Source of the DNA: Megasphaera sp. UBA1696
Lineage (GTDB): Bacteria > Bacillota > Negativicutes > Veillonellales > Megasphaeraceae
Assembly: GCA_002319965.1 (NCBI GenBank)
Contig: DCJQ01000011.1
Coordinates: forward strand, 1-28,084
Length of the DNA: 28,084 nucleotides
Direction of reading: 5' to 3'
Under the pieces are notes generated by a model. That model ran no database searches and was not told where the DNA came from. It saw nothing but the letters and a program-made list of their open reading frames with translations. The translations under genes were made by a program, and so were the position numbers. Shown here piece after piece: positions 1-8,078 of this stretch; positions within the stretch are counted from its first letter, which is position 1; every line of letters starts with the position of its first letter.

Positions 1-185
1 CTTATTGTTTTTGGTGTCCGGCTTACACCGGACGTTTGAATTGATTCGGTTATTTTCTTACGAAAATGACCTGCACTCCCGAGTAAAACTCGGCATAAAC
101 AAATCTAAAGATTTATTTACTGGCGTTCATTCAATCATTGTTCAGTTTTCAAAGGTCATCGTGTCGCCGTAGCGACGACTCGTTT
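1..185 (-). other. 5' leader of an rRNA operon lying left of the window
   Basis: Read on the minus strand, this stretch follows two strong tandem promoters and carries a boxA-like site and small hairpins (79-84 with 88-93; 101-106 with 109-114; 16-21 with 28-33). That layout is usual just upstream of 16S rRNA in Firmicutes. The 16S 5' end itself is not inside the window, so the rRNA gene is inferred. Short open frames here have no ribosome binding site and are not called. Confidence 0.6.
138..157 (-). promoter_or_regulatory. boxA-like antitermination site of the rRNA leader
   Basis: On the minus strand the site reads GACCTTTGAAAACTGAACAA. It matches the CTTTGAAAACT core of Firmicute rRNA boxA elements, which load the Nus antitermination complex. 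It lies downstream of both minus-strand promoters, as expected. Confidence 0.55.
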
Positions 186-214
186 ATCTTACCAAACTCC
201 AAGGAGCTTGTCAA
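186..214 (-). promoter_or_regulatory. rRNA operon promoter, proximal (sigma-A type)
   Basis: Minus-strand TTGACA (214-209), a 17-base spacer and TAAGAT (191-186). It is the second of two tandem promoters facing left, typical of rRNA operons. The hairpin between them (CGGCTG/CAGCCG on the minus strand) may separate the two units. Confidence 0.65.
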
Positions 215-295
215 GCACGTTTTTGAAAGATTTTCAAATCGCGTCGGCTGTTGTCTCAGCCGGGCCGTTCGGGGCTTCCCCCTGACAGCTTGTTT

Positions 296-324
296 AGTAT
301 ACTACGCCAAGAATGCCTTGTCAA
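296..324 (-). promoter_or_regulatory. rRNA operon promoter, distal (sigma-A type)
   Basis: Minus-strand TTGACA (324-319), a 17-base spacer and TATACT (301-296). This is a near-consensus promoter facing left, about 110 bases upstream of the proximal one. It diverges from the plus-strand promoter of the binding-protein genes. Confidence 0.7.
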
Positions 325-354
325 GCAAAAAGTAGATGACTCACAAAGTTTCCC

Positions 355-383
355 TTCAAAGGCGTCCCCTTTTATAGTATAAT
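355..383 (+). promoter_or_regulatory. Promoter of the binding-protein/HAD operon
   Basis: TTCAAA at 355-360, a 17-base spacer and a perfect TATAAT at 378-383. It lies about 60 bases before the ATG at 443. The ribosome binding site AGGAG is at 429-433. Confidence 0.55.
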
Positions 384-442
384 TATGTGGAAGTTGTATT
401 TTATTATTTCCGTTTACAAAAAAGGAACAGGAGTTGTTACGT

Positions 443-1225
443 ATGAACAAGAAGTATTTAGTTATGGCGGTAACTGCAGCAGCAGCGGCCACCTTACTCG
501 CCGGATGTGGTTCTTCAACAGACAAACAGGCAGGTGCTGCCAATGAGCAGAAAACCCTCGTCGTCGGCATGGAACCGACTTTCCCGCCTTTTGAATTCAC
601 GGACAACGGCAAGTACGTCGGCTTCGATATCGATTTAGCCAATGCCATCGGCGAAAAGACCGGTATGCAGGTTGAAGTCAAAAGCCTCGGCTTCGATGCC
701 CTTATCCCGGCCCTGCGCAGCGGCCAGATTGACATGATTGCTTCCGGCATGGATGCTACGCCGGAACGACAGAAACAAGTTTCCTTTACAGAACCGTACT
801 TCCAGGACGGCTATTCCGTCGTCGTCCGCAAGGATAACGACACCATTCATGGCTTTGATGACCTCAAAGGCCGGACGGTCGGCACTCAGGTCGGCACCAA
901 AGGCGTAGACCTCGGAACGGAAGCCGGCGCAACGGTCAAACAGTACGACGCCAACAGCCAGGGCTGGATGGAATTGCAGAGCAACACCTGTGATGCCGTC
1001 ATCATCAATACGTCGGTAGCCCTCTACTATCTGAAAGAAGGCGGCGACAAAGATCTTAAAATCGTCGGTGACTCCAAAAAAACCGATGCCGGTATCGCCA
1101 TGGCTGTCGGAAAAGATAAGACAGACCTCCTCGAAAAGGTCAACAAGGCCTTGGCTGACCTTAAAGCCGACGGAACGTATGCGAAACTCTACAAAAAATG
1201 GTTCGGCGTCGACCCGCAGATGTAA
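443..1225 (+). CDS. Amino-acid ABC transporter substrate-binding lipoprotein (first copy)
   Basis: Encodes a 260-residue type-3 periplasmic binding protein (SBP_bac_3 family), which captures a polar amino acid for an ABC importer. The lipoprotein signal ends in LAGC with the lipidated Cys at residue 22. The body starts with the family pattern EPTFPPFEF, followed by GFDIDLA, a binding-site Arg in the ATPERQKQVSFTEPY segment and an acidic CDAVI segment. The frame is open from a TTG at 434, but the ATG at 443 is preferred because AGGAG lies nine bases before it and it begins a normal signal peptide. It is the first gene of a three-gene unit with a HAD phosphatase and a close paralogue. No permease or ATPase lies beside it, so it may feed a transporter encoded elsewhere. 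The exact ligand cannot be read from sequence. Confidence 0.9.
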   Translation: MNKKYLVMAVTAAAAATLLAGCGSSTDKQAGAANEQKTLVVGMEPTFPPFEFTDNGKYVGFDIDLANAIGEKTGMQVEVKSLGFDALIPALRSGQIDMIASGMDATPERQKQVSFTEPYFQDGYSVVVRKDNDTIHGFDDLKGRTVGTQVGTKGVDLGTEAGATVKQYDANSQGWMELQSNTCDAVIINTSVALYYLKEGGDKDLKIVGDSKKTDAGIAMAVGKDKTDLLEKVNKALADLKADGTYAKLYKKWFGVDPQM

Positions 1226-1228
1226 TCC

Positions 1229-1873
1229 ATGTATAAGACATATATATTCGACTTCGACTACACGTTGGCCAACTCGGAAAAGGGAATCGTCATGTGCTTC
1301 CAGCTTCTCTTTGATGCCGAAGGATACGACGGCATTCCCGAAGATGCCATTCGCCGTACGATCGGCATGACCATGTACGATGCCATGAAAAGCCTTACCG
1401 GAGAAACGGACCCGGACCGGATCTATGAACTGATTAAGGAATATAAAGTCCGCTTCTCCGACAAGTATATGACGGCCAATACCCATCTCTATCCGGAGAC
1501 CCTGCCGGTTTTAAAGGCCCTGAAGGAAAAGGGGAGCCGCTGCTGTATCGTATCGACGAAGACCCGCTCGCGCATTAATGAAACACTCCGTAAATACGCC
1601 ATGGAGTCCCTCATCGACCTCGTCGTCGGCATGGAAGACGTGGACAACGCAAAACCTGCGCCGGACGGAATCAATCGGGTCTGTGACCATTTCGGACTGG
1701 ATAAAAAGGACGTCCTTTATATCGGCGACAACACCATCGATGCCAAGGCTGCGCAAAATGCAGGCGTCGCCTTTGCTGCCGTAACGACAGGAACGACATC
1801 GGAGCCGGATTTCCTTCCCCTGCCCCATGTGGCAATCATGAAAGACCTCAGCGATATCCTTGATATTCCCTAA
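1229..1873 (+). CDS. HAD-superfamily hydrolase (phosphoglycolate phosphatase-like)
   Basis: Encodes a 214-residue cytosolic HAD phosphatase of the Gph/PgmB type. Motif I is DFDYT (nucleophile Asp8, acid/base Asp10), with Tyr where most members have Gly. Motif II is the Ser/Thr of VSTK, motif III the Lys of AKPAPDG, and motif IV is GDNTIDA. The segment between motifs I and II is long enough for a helical cap. The ATG lies three bases after the previous stop with no clear ribosome binding site, which suggests translational coupling. The substrate is unknown. Its place between two binding-protein paralogues suggests a link to the imported compound or simply an insertion between duplicated genes. 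Confidence 0.85.
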   Translation: MYKTYIFDFDYTLANSEKGIVMCFQLLFDAEGYDGIPEDAIRRTIGMTMYDAMKSLTGETDPDRIYELIKEYKVRFSDKYMTANTHLYPETLPVLKALKEKGSRCCIVSTKTRSRINETLRKYAMESLIDLVVGMEDVDNAKPAPDGINRVCDHFGLDKKDVLYIGDNTIDAKAAQNAGVAFAAVTTGTTSEPDFLPLPHVAIMKDLSDILDIP

Positions 1874-1888
1874 TTGGAGGAACCTACT

Positions 1889-2668
1889 ATGATGAAGAAA
1901 AAAGTGATGACCTTGGCAGCGGCTTCGATAGCCGCCTTGACCTTACTCGCCGGCTGCGGCGGCAGCACAGAACAGTCCGCCGGTGCGAAGGGTGACAAGA
2001 CACTCATCGTCGGGACGGAACCGACCTTCCCGCCTTTTGAATTTACGGAAAATGATAAAGACGTCGGCTTTGATATCGATTTAGCCCAGGCAATCTGCGA
2101 TAAGTTAGGCTACAAGATGGAAGTCAAGAACCTCGGCTTCGACGCCCTGATTCCGGCCTTGAAGAGCGGCCAGATTGACATCATCGCTGCCGGCATGGAT
2201 GCGACGGAAGAACGGAAGAAACAGATCAACTTCACGGATGTCTACTATCAGGGCGGCTACACCATCGTCGTTCCTGTAGGCAATACGGATATTACCGGTT
2301 ATGATTCCATCGCCGGCAAGACCGTCGGTGCCCAAGTCGGCTCAAAAGCGGCCGACTATGCCCGTGAACACGGTGCCAATGTTAAGGAATTCGACACCAA
2401 TACACAGGGTTGGATGGAATTGGAAGCCGGCACATGTGACGCCGTCTCCATCGACCAGGCCGTCGCCCAGTACTATCTCCAGCAGGGCGGCAAAGACAAG
2501 CTCAAACTCGTCGGCACGCCCATAACATCTCGTGGTGTCGCCATGGGTATCAGCAAAGACAAACAAGAACTGACCGATCAGGTCAACCAGGCCTTAAAAG
2601 AACTCAAGGCAGACGGAACGTACGACAAAATCTATCAGAAATGGTTTGGCACAACACCGAATAAATAA
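1889..2668 (+). CDS. Amino-acid ABC transporter substrate-binding lipoprotein (second copy)
   Basis: Encodes a 259-residue SBP_bac_3 protein that closely resembles the one at 443-1225 along its whole length; both share EPTFPPFEFT, VGFDIDLA, LGFDALIPAL and the C-terminal LKADGTY segment. The lipobox is LAGC with Cys23. The ATG at 1889 is chosen because GGAGGA (1876-1881) sits seven bases before it; the frame is open slightly further upstream. The two copies look like a tandem duplication that has diverged, with differences in the second lobe that may change ligand preference. It ends before a strong terminator and has no adjacent permease or ATPase. Confidence 0.9.
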   Translation: MMKKKVMTLAAASIAALTLLAGCGGSTEQSAGAKGDKTLIVGTEPTFPPFEFTENDKDVGFDIDLAQAICDKLGYKMEVKNLGFDALIPALKSGQIDIIAAGMDATEERKKQINFTDVYYQGGYTIVVPVGNTDITGYDSIAGKTVGAQVGSKAADYAREHGANVKEFDTNTQGWMELEAGTCDAVSIDQAVAQYYLQQGGKDKLKLVGTPITSRGVAMGISKDKQELTDQVNQALKELKADGTYDKIYQKWFGTTPNK

Positions 2669-2711
2669 AGCGTAAAGTCGCGGTTCATTCAAGCGGTGTC
2701 GATTGTCAACA

Positions 2712-2755
2712 GCATAAGAAAACAGCCATCCGGATGGATGGCTGTTTTCTTATGC
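2712..2755. terminator. Bidirectional terminator, perfect 20-bp stem
   Basis: Arms 2712-2731 and 2736-2755 are exact reverse complements around a four-base loop. The ends of the arms are A-rich and T-rich, so either strand gives a hairpin followed by a U-rich stretch. It separates the converging binding-protein operon and the whiA-side operon; the right arm ends one base before the stop codon of the minus-strand gene. Confidence 0.9.
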
Positions 2756-4057
2756 TTACTTTTTCTGTTCCTGCTGCAGTTTTGCCATGCGGTCCTTCAG
2801 CGACGTAAAGGGCGTCTGATTGTCAGACTGAAGTTCTTCAGGCTGAATCGTCGTATCATGACGAGCCGCTTTCCGTCTGGCTTCGGCTTCGGCAGCCCGA
2901 CGTTCTTCCGCTTCACGCGAGCTCTGTACGGCTTCGCGAATAGGCTGCAGCTTACTGTCCGGCACGACTAGGAAGCGAACCGGCAAGTTAGCCGCTCCTG
3001 GCGGCATGATATGGATGGTCATATCCGTCCCGGCCGGGAAGGTATCCACGTATTCCATGGCATAGGGGTCATTGAGTCCCATGGAATGACGATGACGCGG
3101 CAATTCCACGATTTTTTTATCTTCTCCTCGCTGAGGATCGCTGTAGATAAGCTCTGTAACACCGGCATATTCACCGCCTTGGGGATTAAAATAGAGGTGG
3201 ATGTCTCCGGTCCCTTGGGTACGCAGATGAATGGTGTAATCGAGGCCATAGTTTCCCGTATCTTCCGACGAGCGGTTATCCATGACATCCCGTCCTTGCA
3301 GAAAGCGGTCCATGACGCCGTCCGCCAAGAGGATATAGCCAATGCCGCTGTCCGTAGAGTAAGGCGTAAGGGTACTCATGAAGCGGTCTTTGCCGTGAAA
3401 AGTCCCCCGCAGTTTGACCGAGTCACTGGGCAGGTACTGAAGCTTTCGAACAAAGGCCGTCGGATCTTCTTTAACCGGTAAAATCATGGACGACAGAATC
3501 ATCGGTTCCGGAAGGCTGACGTTGATGATGCCTGAAAAGAGCTGATCCGGATGGACGACGACTTCATTGAGCCGCTGTCCGACTAAGGCATAATCATGAG
3601 GCTGGACAGTAACCTTATTGACCGTCATATTCCCTTCATAATACAGGGTCGACAATTCTTTGCCGACCTGATAATAATCGGTACTGGGACGCGTATATTG
3701 ATATCCTTGAAGGAAGGCGTCAATCGGATAGTCATGGGGATTATACAGCATGGCGACGATTTTGCGGTCGGTCTGCTGCTGATTGACATGATAAAAGTAA
3801 AGGCGTACATCGCCGCTGACCATGTCCCCATAGAGGATGCCGTCGTTTTCGGCATATTCCGGGCTGTCCGATAAGAGCAGCGTCCCCGTATCAATAGGCG
3901 GCGTCATCGAAATGGACTTCATCGGTTGAACGACAACACGGCTCATGACCTCGGGATCGTCGATTCCCGGAAATCCGGCCGCCAATGGGGCCCCCATAGG
4001 GATAAAGGCCGTCAAAAGACCGGCAATATAGGTACATAGTTTCTTAATGTTCATCAT
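2756..4057 (-). CDS. Secreted protein of unknown function downstream of whiA
   Basis: A 433-residue protein I do not recognise. The N-terminus is a signal peptide (basic start, hydrophobic stretch to about residue 26, cleavage near PLAAG). The middle is rich in short beta-type segments. After about residue 370 there is a highly charged helical stretch (AEERRAAEAEARRKAA), probably coiled coil, and a Gln/Lys-rich end (LQQEQKK). There is no lipobox and no second membrane segment, so it is probably periplasmic or outer-membrane-associated. AGAAGG lies eight bases before the ATG at 4057, and the gene overlaps the end of whiA by 14 bases, so the two are probably translationally coupled. It is the last gene before the terminator at 2712-2755. 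Confidence 0.75.
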   Translation of the reverse strand: MMNIKKLCTYIAGLLTAFIPMGAPLAAGFPGIDDPEVMSRVVVQPMKSISMTPPIDTGTLLLSDSPEYAENDGILYGDMVSGDVRLYFYHVNQQQTDRKIVAMLYNPHDYPIDAFLQGYQYTRPSTDYYQVGKELSTLYYEGNMTVNKVTVQPHDYALVGQRLNEVVVHPDQLFSGIINVSLPEPMILSSMILPVKEDPTAFVRKLQYLPSDSVKLRGTFHGKDRFMSTLTPYSTDSGIGYILLADGVMDRFLQGRDVMDNRSSEDTGNYGLDYTIHLRTQGTGDIHLYFNPQGGEYAGVTELIYSDPQRGEDKKIVELPRHRHSMGLNDPYAMEYVDTFPAGTDMTIHIMPPGAANLPVRFLVVPDSKLQPIREAVQSSREAEERRAAEAEARRKAARHDTTIQPEELQSDNQTPFTSLKDRMAKLQQEQKK

Positions 4058-4979
4058 GTTGTTGACCTTCTATCTGTTTTGCTATATCGGCAATTTTTTT
4101 GAATCGATGCGTTAATCCGGACTTTGTCAATCCTGACTGAGCTGCCAATTCGCTCATCGAAGCCTCAGGATTGGCCATGCGCAGCTCTGCCGCTTCGCGA
4201 AGCTTAGCCGACATACGCTGATAAAGTCCCGATTCCTGAATACGGGTAATGGCCTGGCGCTGGCGAACAGCGGCATCAACCGTTTTCTGAAGATTCGCCG
4301 TTTCGCAGTTGACGACGCGATTGACGTTGTTGCGCATCTCCTTTACGACACGAACTTCTTCAAAGGTAAGATAGGCCTGGGCAGCCCCGATATACTGCAG
4401 GAAATGGGACACGCCGTTCCCTTCTTTTATATAGACCAAATAATCGCCCTTACGGTCGGTAATCTTGGCCGGCAAACGGAAGCGGCGCATGATTTTGAGC
4501 AGCTTTTCTGCAAAGGCCGCATTGCCCGTTACCAATTCCAAATGGTAGTCCCGCTGTGGTTGATTGACAGATCCGCCGCCCATAAAGGCGCCTCGCAAAA
4601 AGGCTCGCTGACACTCAACCTTACGCAGGTCGATAGCAGAAAATTCTGCATCCGTCGGAAAGAGAGACAAGTCGCGCAAAATTTTCGTACTTTCCGGAGA
4701 CGGCGATACACGCAGGATATAATAATTTTTCTTTCGCAAGCGCAGCCCCTGGCGAACCCGCACTTCCGGACGGACGGGAAAAGCCTTCATCCACATCTTC
4801 AGGACCTTTCGGGCAACGGCATTGTTGGACGTGCTGAATTCGATGCCAATCATCCCGTGAGAGCCGAGAATCAGCGATCCGCCCATACAAAGGAGGGCTG
4901 CCAATTCTGCAAAGCGGCAAGCGGCGTTCTCCGGTTTATAATGGGCAATCTCATTTTTCACTTCTTCCGCAAAAGACAA
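4044..4979 (-). CDS. WhiA, sporulation/cell-division regulator family
   Basis: Encodes 311 residues, the usual WhiA length. WhiA joins a degenerate LAGLIDADG homing-endonuclease fold to a C-terminal helix-turn-helix; in Streptomyces it activates sporulation genes and in Bacillus it affects division and chromosome segregation. Here the N-terminus MSFAEEVKNEIA matches the family. GAFMGGGSVN at 130-139 is the LAGLIDADG-like motif, and the helix-turn-helix spans about 270-300 (MSELAAQSGLTKSGLTHRFK). The start is TTG at 4979, supported by AGGAGG about nine bases upstream. It lies 13 bases after yvcK in the conserved rapZ-yvcK-whiA order. Negativicutes genomes often keep whiA irrespective of sporulation. 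Confidence 0.95.
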   Translation of the reverse strand: MSFAEEVKNEIAHYKPENAACRFAELAALLCMGGSLILGSHGMIGIEFSTSNNAVARKVLKMWMKAFPVRPEVRVRQGLRLRKKNYYILRVSPSPESTKILRDLSLFPTDAEFSAIDLRKVECQRAFLRGAFMGGGSVNQPQRDYHLELVTGNAAFAEKLLKIMRRFRLPAKITDRKGDYLVYIKEGNGVSHFLQYIGAAQAYLTFEEVRVVKEMRNNVNRVVNCETANLQKTVDAAVRQRQAITRIQESGLYQRMSAKLREAAELRMANPEASMSELAAQSGLTKSGLTHRFKKIADIAKQIEGQQHDEH

Positions 4980-4992
4980 TGGCTGCCGCCTC

Positions 4993-6339
4993 CTAACGGT
5001 GGGTAAGGGTATAACGCTTGAGATAATAGTGAAGTAATTCCGGCGATAAATCGGTCCTCAGGGCATTGATCAAATCAAAGAGAACGTTCGCCAACTTCTT
5101 CGTATCGTGAGTCGCACTGTTTTCTTTATTGATGAGATCCGACAGGATCAGGGTAGCGCCGGTTTCGCCAATTTCTTTTTTATCAATGATGACCGGATGA
5201 GAACCGTGGGCCACATAGCGCTGCAGCACAGCCGGATCGACGTCACCATTATTGGCAATGACAAAATCGATGATCTTGTCGCCGGCCTGCTTATTGATGG
5301 CCTTGACGTGATCGGAGACGGTATAGTCATCCGTTTCCCCCTTCTGGGTCATGACGTTGCAAATATAAATTTTAGGCGCTTTACTGTCTCGGATTGCTTC
5401 GATGATATCCGGGACGCACAGATTGGGCATGATGCTCGTATAGAGGCTCCCCGGCCCCAGAACGATGGCATCGGCACCTTTGATAGCGTCGACAGCCGAC
5501 CGAATAGCCTTAGGGCGTTCCGGCGTCGTAAAGACGCTCTTGATACGGCCATGGGCATGGGGAATCTGCGACTCACCTTCGATGATGCGCCCATCGGTCA
5601 TTTTGGCATTGAGCCTGATTTTTTCTGCCGACGACGGAATGACTTTGCCGCGGACACGCAGAATTTTACTGGTCGCATCCATCGCCTCCTCGACGTCGCC
5701 AAGGACCTCGATGAGTGCCGCAATAAAAAGGTTGCCAAAACTGTGGCCGGTTAAGTCACCGGAGCCGCCAAAGCGATGGGCAAAAAGCTGCTCCATGAGA
5801 CCTTCTTTATCTGCCATGGCAACCAGACAGTTTCGTAAATCACCGGGTGCAATAATATCCAGGTCTTCGCGGATTCGCCCGGTCGAACCGCCATCATCGG
5901 CAACGGTGACGACGGCCGTCAGATTATACGTCTTCGACTTGAGCCCGCGCAGCATGACGGACAGACCCGTACCACCGCCGATGACGACGACTTTCGGCCC
6001 TTTCGAAAGCTGAAATTTAGAAAAAATCAAATCGCTGAAATTCCCCGATTCACCGGGCATGACGACACCGATCATGGTCCGTATGAGCCGCCGCGTCGCC
6101 CAGCCCATAATGGCCATGCCGACGATAATGACAAAGATACCCAAACTGGCCAAAATCGTATAATTATAGTGCCCCGTCATTTCATAGAGCAACCGGAAAG
6201 CCCACTCTTCCACTTCCCCCAACCACTGATAGTTAAAAGTCAGGATAATGCCGAAGCTGGAAAACATCATGCCCAGCCCGAAAAGGAAGAGCCAGCGCTT
6301 AATATGCAGTCCCGGATGCAGCCATTTCATAAAACGCAT
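4993..6339 (-). CDS. YvcK/CofD-like protein (gluconeogenesis factor) with membrane anchor
   Basis: Encodes a 448-residue YvcK-family protein. YvcK binds UDP-sugars and in Bacillus is needed for growth on gluconeogenic carbon and for normal cell-wall synthesis. The CofD-like domain starts near residue 113 with the nucleotide-sugar motif GGGTGLSVMLRGLKS (121-135) and continues with VTVADDGGSTGRIRED, PGDLRNCL and GPGSLYTS. Bacillus YvcK is about 317 residues; this one has about 110 extra N-terminal residues with two probable membrane helices (about 16-36 and 62-80), which would tether the enzyme to the inner membrane. The ATG has AGGAGG upstream. It lies between rapZ and whiA with short gaps, so it is almost certainly cotranscribed. 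Confidence 0.93.
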   Translation of the reverse strand: MRFMKWLHPGLHIKRWLFLFGLGMMFSSFGIILTFNYQWLGEVEEWAFRLLYEMTGHYNYTILASLGIFVIIVGMAIMGWATRRLIRTMIGVVMPGESGNFSDLIFSKFQLSKGPKVVVIGGGTGLSVMLRGLKSKTYNLTAVVTVADDGGSTGRIREDLDIIAPGDLRNCLVAMADKEGLMEQLFAHRFGGSGDLTGHSFGNLFIAALIEVLGDVEEAMDATSKILRVRGKVIPSSAEKIRLNAKMTDGRIIEGESQIPHAHGRIKSVFTTPERPKAIRSAVDAIKGADAIVLGPGSLYTSIMPNLCVPDIIEAIRDSKAPKIYICNVMTQKGETDDYTVSDHVKAINKQAGDKIIDFVIANNGDVDPAVLQRYVAHGSHPVIIDKKEIGETGATLILSDLINKENSATHDTKKLANVLFDLINALRTDLSPELLHYYLKRYTLTHR

Positions 6340-6350
6340 GACAGTACCTC

Positions 6351-7265
6351 CTAGGCTTCGCCTTCGTACCCCGGCGCATCTTCTTCAACGTCGTTTTTCT
6401 GAATATCGCGGTGTTCGATGGATACATCGACGCCGTTGTCCCGCAAGTGTTTGTACATGGCTTCTGCCATGCAGACACTGCGGTGCATCCCGCCGGTACA
6501 GCCGACGGCAATGACTAATTGGCTCTTGCCTTCTCGTTCGTAATTAGGCAGGAGAAAATCGATCATATCGAACCATTTTTCCTTATATACTTGGGTAATA
6601 GGAAAACTTTCAACGTATTCCCGCACGCAGGGAACGCGGCCCGACTTATGGCGGAAATCGTCGATATAATAAGGATTCGGCAGGAAGCGAACGTCTTCAA
6701 CGATGTCGGCATCAATGGGCATCCCATGCTTGAAGCCGAAAGAGACGACGGTGACAGTCATACTCTTTTTGCTGTCTGTAATAGCATAGCGCTTCACCAG
6801 GATTTCCTTCAGCTGTTTAGGCTGCAAATTAGACGTATCGATAATAAAATCGGCCTTTCTCCGCAAAGAAGCCAGACGTTTTCGTTCTTCGGCAATCCCC
6901 TGGCTGATGCGGCCGTGAGGGGCCAACGGGTGGACGCGGCGCGTTTCTTTATAGCGGCGGACCAAAGCCTGATCAGAAGCTTCAATAAAGACGATTTCAT
7001 AAGAAATTCCTTCTTCTTTCAAATCCTTCAGATCCTTCAGGCACTGACTCATGGCATCAAAAAATTCACCGCCGCGAATATCGGCAATGAGGGCAACATG
7101 GCGCACCCTTTCACCGCCTTTGATGCATAACTCGGCAAACTTAGGGATCAATACCGGCGGAATGTTGTCGATGCAAAAATAGCCGATATCCTCTAAGACT
7201 TGAACGGCATGGGTTTTGCCGGCGCCGGACATGCCGGTGACGATAATTAAATGAAAATGGTCCAT
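6351..7265 (-). CDS. RapZ, RNase adaptor / nucleotide-binding protein
   Basis: Encodes a 304-residue RapZ (YvcJ) protein. The N-terminal P-loop is GMSGAGKT (11-18), and the C-terminal domain has the family motif GCTGGMHRSV. In E. coli RapZ directs RNase E to the GlmZ small RNA and senses glucosamine-6-phosphate; in Bacillus YvcJ is a nucleotide-binding protein linked to competence. In Firmicutes the RNA target is not known. The ATG is preceded by AGGAGG. It is followed 11 bases later by yvcK, the standard arrangement. Confidence 0.95.
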   Translation of the reverse strand: MDHFHLIIVTGMSGAGKTHAVQVLEDIGYFCIDNIPPVLIPKFAELCIKGGERVRHVALIADIRGGEFFDAMSQCLKDLKDLKEEGISYEIVFIEASDQALVRRYKETRRVHPLAPHGRISQGIAEERKRLASLRRKADFIIDTSNLQPKQLKEILVKRYAITDSKKSMTVTVVSFGFKHGMPIDADIVEDVRFLPNPYYIDDFRHKSGRVPCVREYVESFPITQVYKEKWFDMIDFLLPNYEREGKSQLVIAVGCTGGMHRSVCMAEAMYKHLRDNGVDVSIEHRDIQKNDVEEDAPGYEGEA

Positions 7266-7277
7266 AAGAACCTCCTA

Positions 7278-8078
7278 TTACAATACAAATTTCTCGACGA
7301 CAGCGGCTACGCCGTCTTCATCATTCGACAAGGTGACGTAGTCAGCAGCATCTTTTACTTCCTGTGCCGCATTGGCCATGGCCACAGAAAAACCGGCCGC
7401 CTTCAGCATGTCTAAGTCGTTTTGGGAATCGCCGATAGCCATAATATTTTTTATCTCAATGCCGTAGTGTTCTCCTAAGCGGCGGATGCCATTTCCCTTA
7501 TCGACGCCAAGGGGCATGATTTCCAAAAAGGTCGGATCGGAAAACAGGATATTGAACCGGCCGGGAAAGGTCTTTTCAATGAGGGCCTTGCGGCCTAAAA
7601 GCTCTTCGTGCACACCGCGGCTGAGGAGTTTATTGCAGTCCCCCCGGACCCGGTAAAATTCATCCCCGCAGATGACGGCCTTGACTTTTGTAATTCGTTC
7701 ATAGTCACGAATCCACGGTTCATCGAGTTCAACCCGCAGCACGTCGTCAATATAGGTCTGCATCTGCCAGCACTCTTCTCGCGCCAAGTTGACCAGAGCC
7801 TGAGCATCTTGCTGAGAAATCGTCTGCTGAAAGAGGATTTTCTTTGATTCCAAAGTTTCAATCAAACCGCCGGCAAAGAGCAGCATCGGACTGTCGCCTA
7901 AGGCCAGCCGTTCGCCATAAGCCTTTGCCGTCTGGTACATGCGGCCCGTAGCAATGGCGACGATGACGCCCTTCTGACGGGCTTTCTGCAGCGTTTCTAC
8001 GGTGTGGTCCGAAACGGAACCGTCACTGCGAAGGAGAGTCCCGTCGAGGTCAATCGTAATCATCTTAATGGGTTCCAT
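7278..8078 (-). CDS. Cof-type HAD-IIB phosphatase
   Basis: Encodes 266 residues of the Cof/YidA branch of HAD phosphatases, which dephosphorylate small sugar phosphates or cofactors. Motif I is DLDGT (Asp10, Asp12), motif II lies in ATGR, and the type IIB alpha/beta cap sits between them and motif IV (GDSQNDLDML). The start ATG overlaps the stop codon of the SLH gene by one base (TAATG), and GGGAG lies upstream within that gene, so the two are coupled. It is followed 12 bases later by rapZ. The substrate cannot be assigned. Confidence 0.88.
   Translation of the reverse strand: MEPIKMITIDLDGTLLRSDGSVSDHTVETLQKARQKGVIVAIATGRMYQTAKAYGERLALGDSPMLLFAGGLIETLESKKILFQQTISQQDAQALVNLAREECWQMQTYIDDVLRVELDEPWIRDYERITKVKAVICGDEFYRVRGDCNKLLSRGVHEELLGRKALIEKTFPGRFNILFSDPTFLEIMPLGVDKGNGIRRLGEHYGIEIKNIMAIGDSQNDLDMLKAAGFSVAMANAAQEVKDAADYVTLSNDEDGVAAVVEKFVL

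Noticed and set aside
635..1486. Long minus-strand open frame opposite the first binding-protein and HAD genes
   Set aside because: It is antisense to clear family members, has no ribosome binding site and its protein shows no recognisable motif.
443..2668. Direct repeats as a mobile element around the HAD gene
   Set aside because: The flanking similarity is explained by the two paralogous coding regions; no transposase or terminal repeats are seen.
4404..5006. 200-codon plus-strand frame opposite whiA
   Set aside because: It is a shadow of whiA; the opposite strand encodes an unmistakable WhiA.
5107..6013. Two plus-strand frames opposite yvcK
   Set aside because: Both lie wholly within the well-supported yvcK gene and lack start signals.
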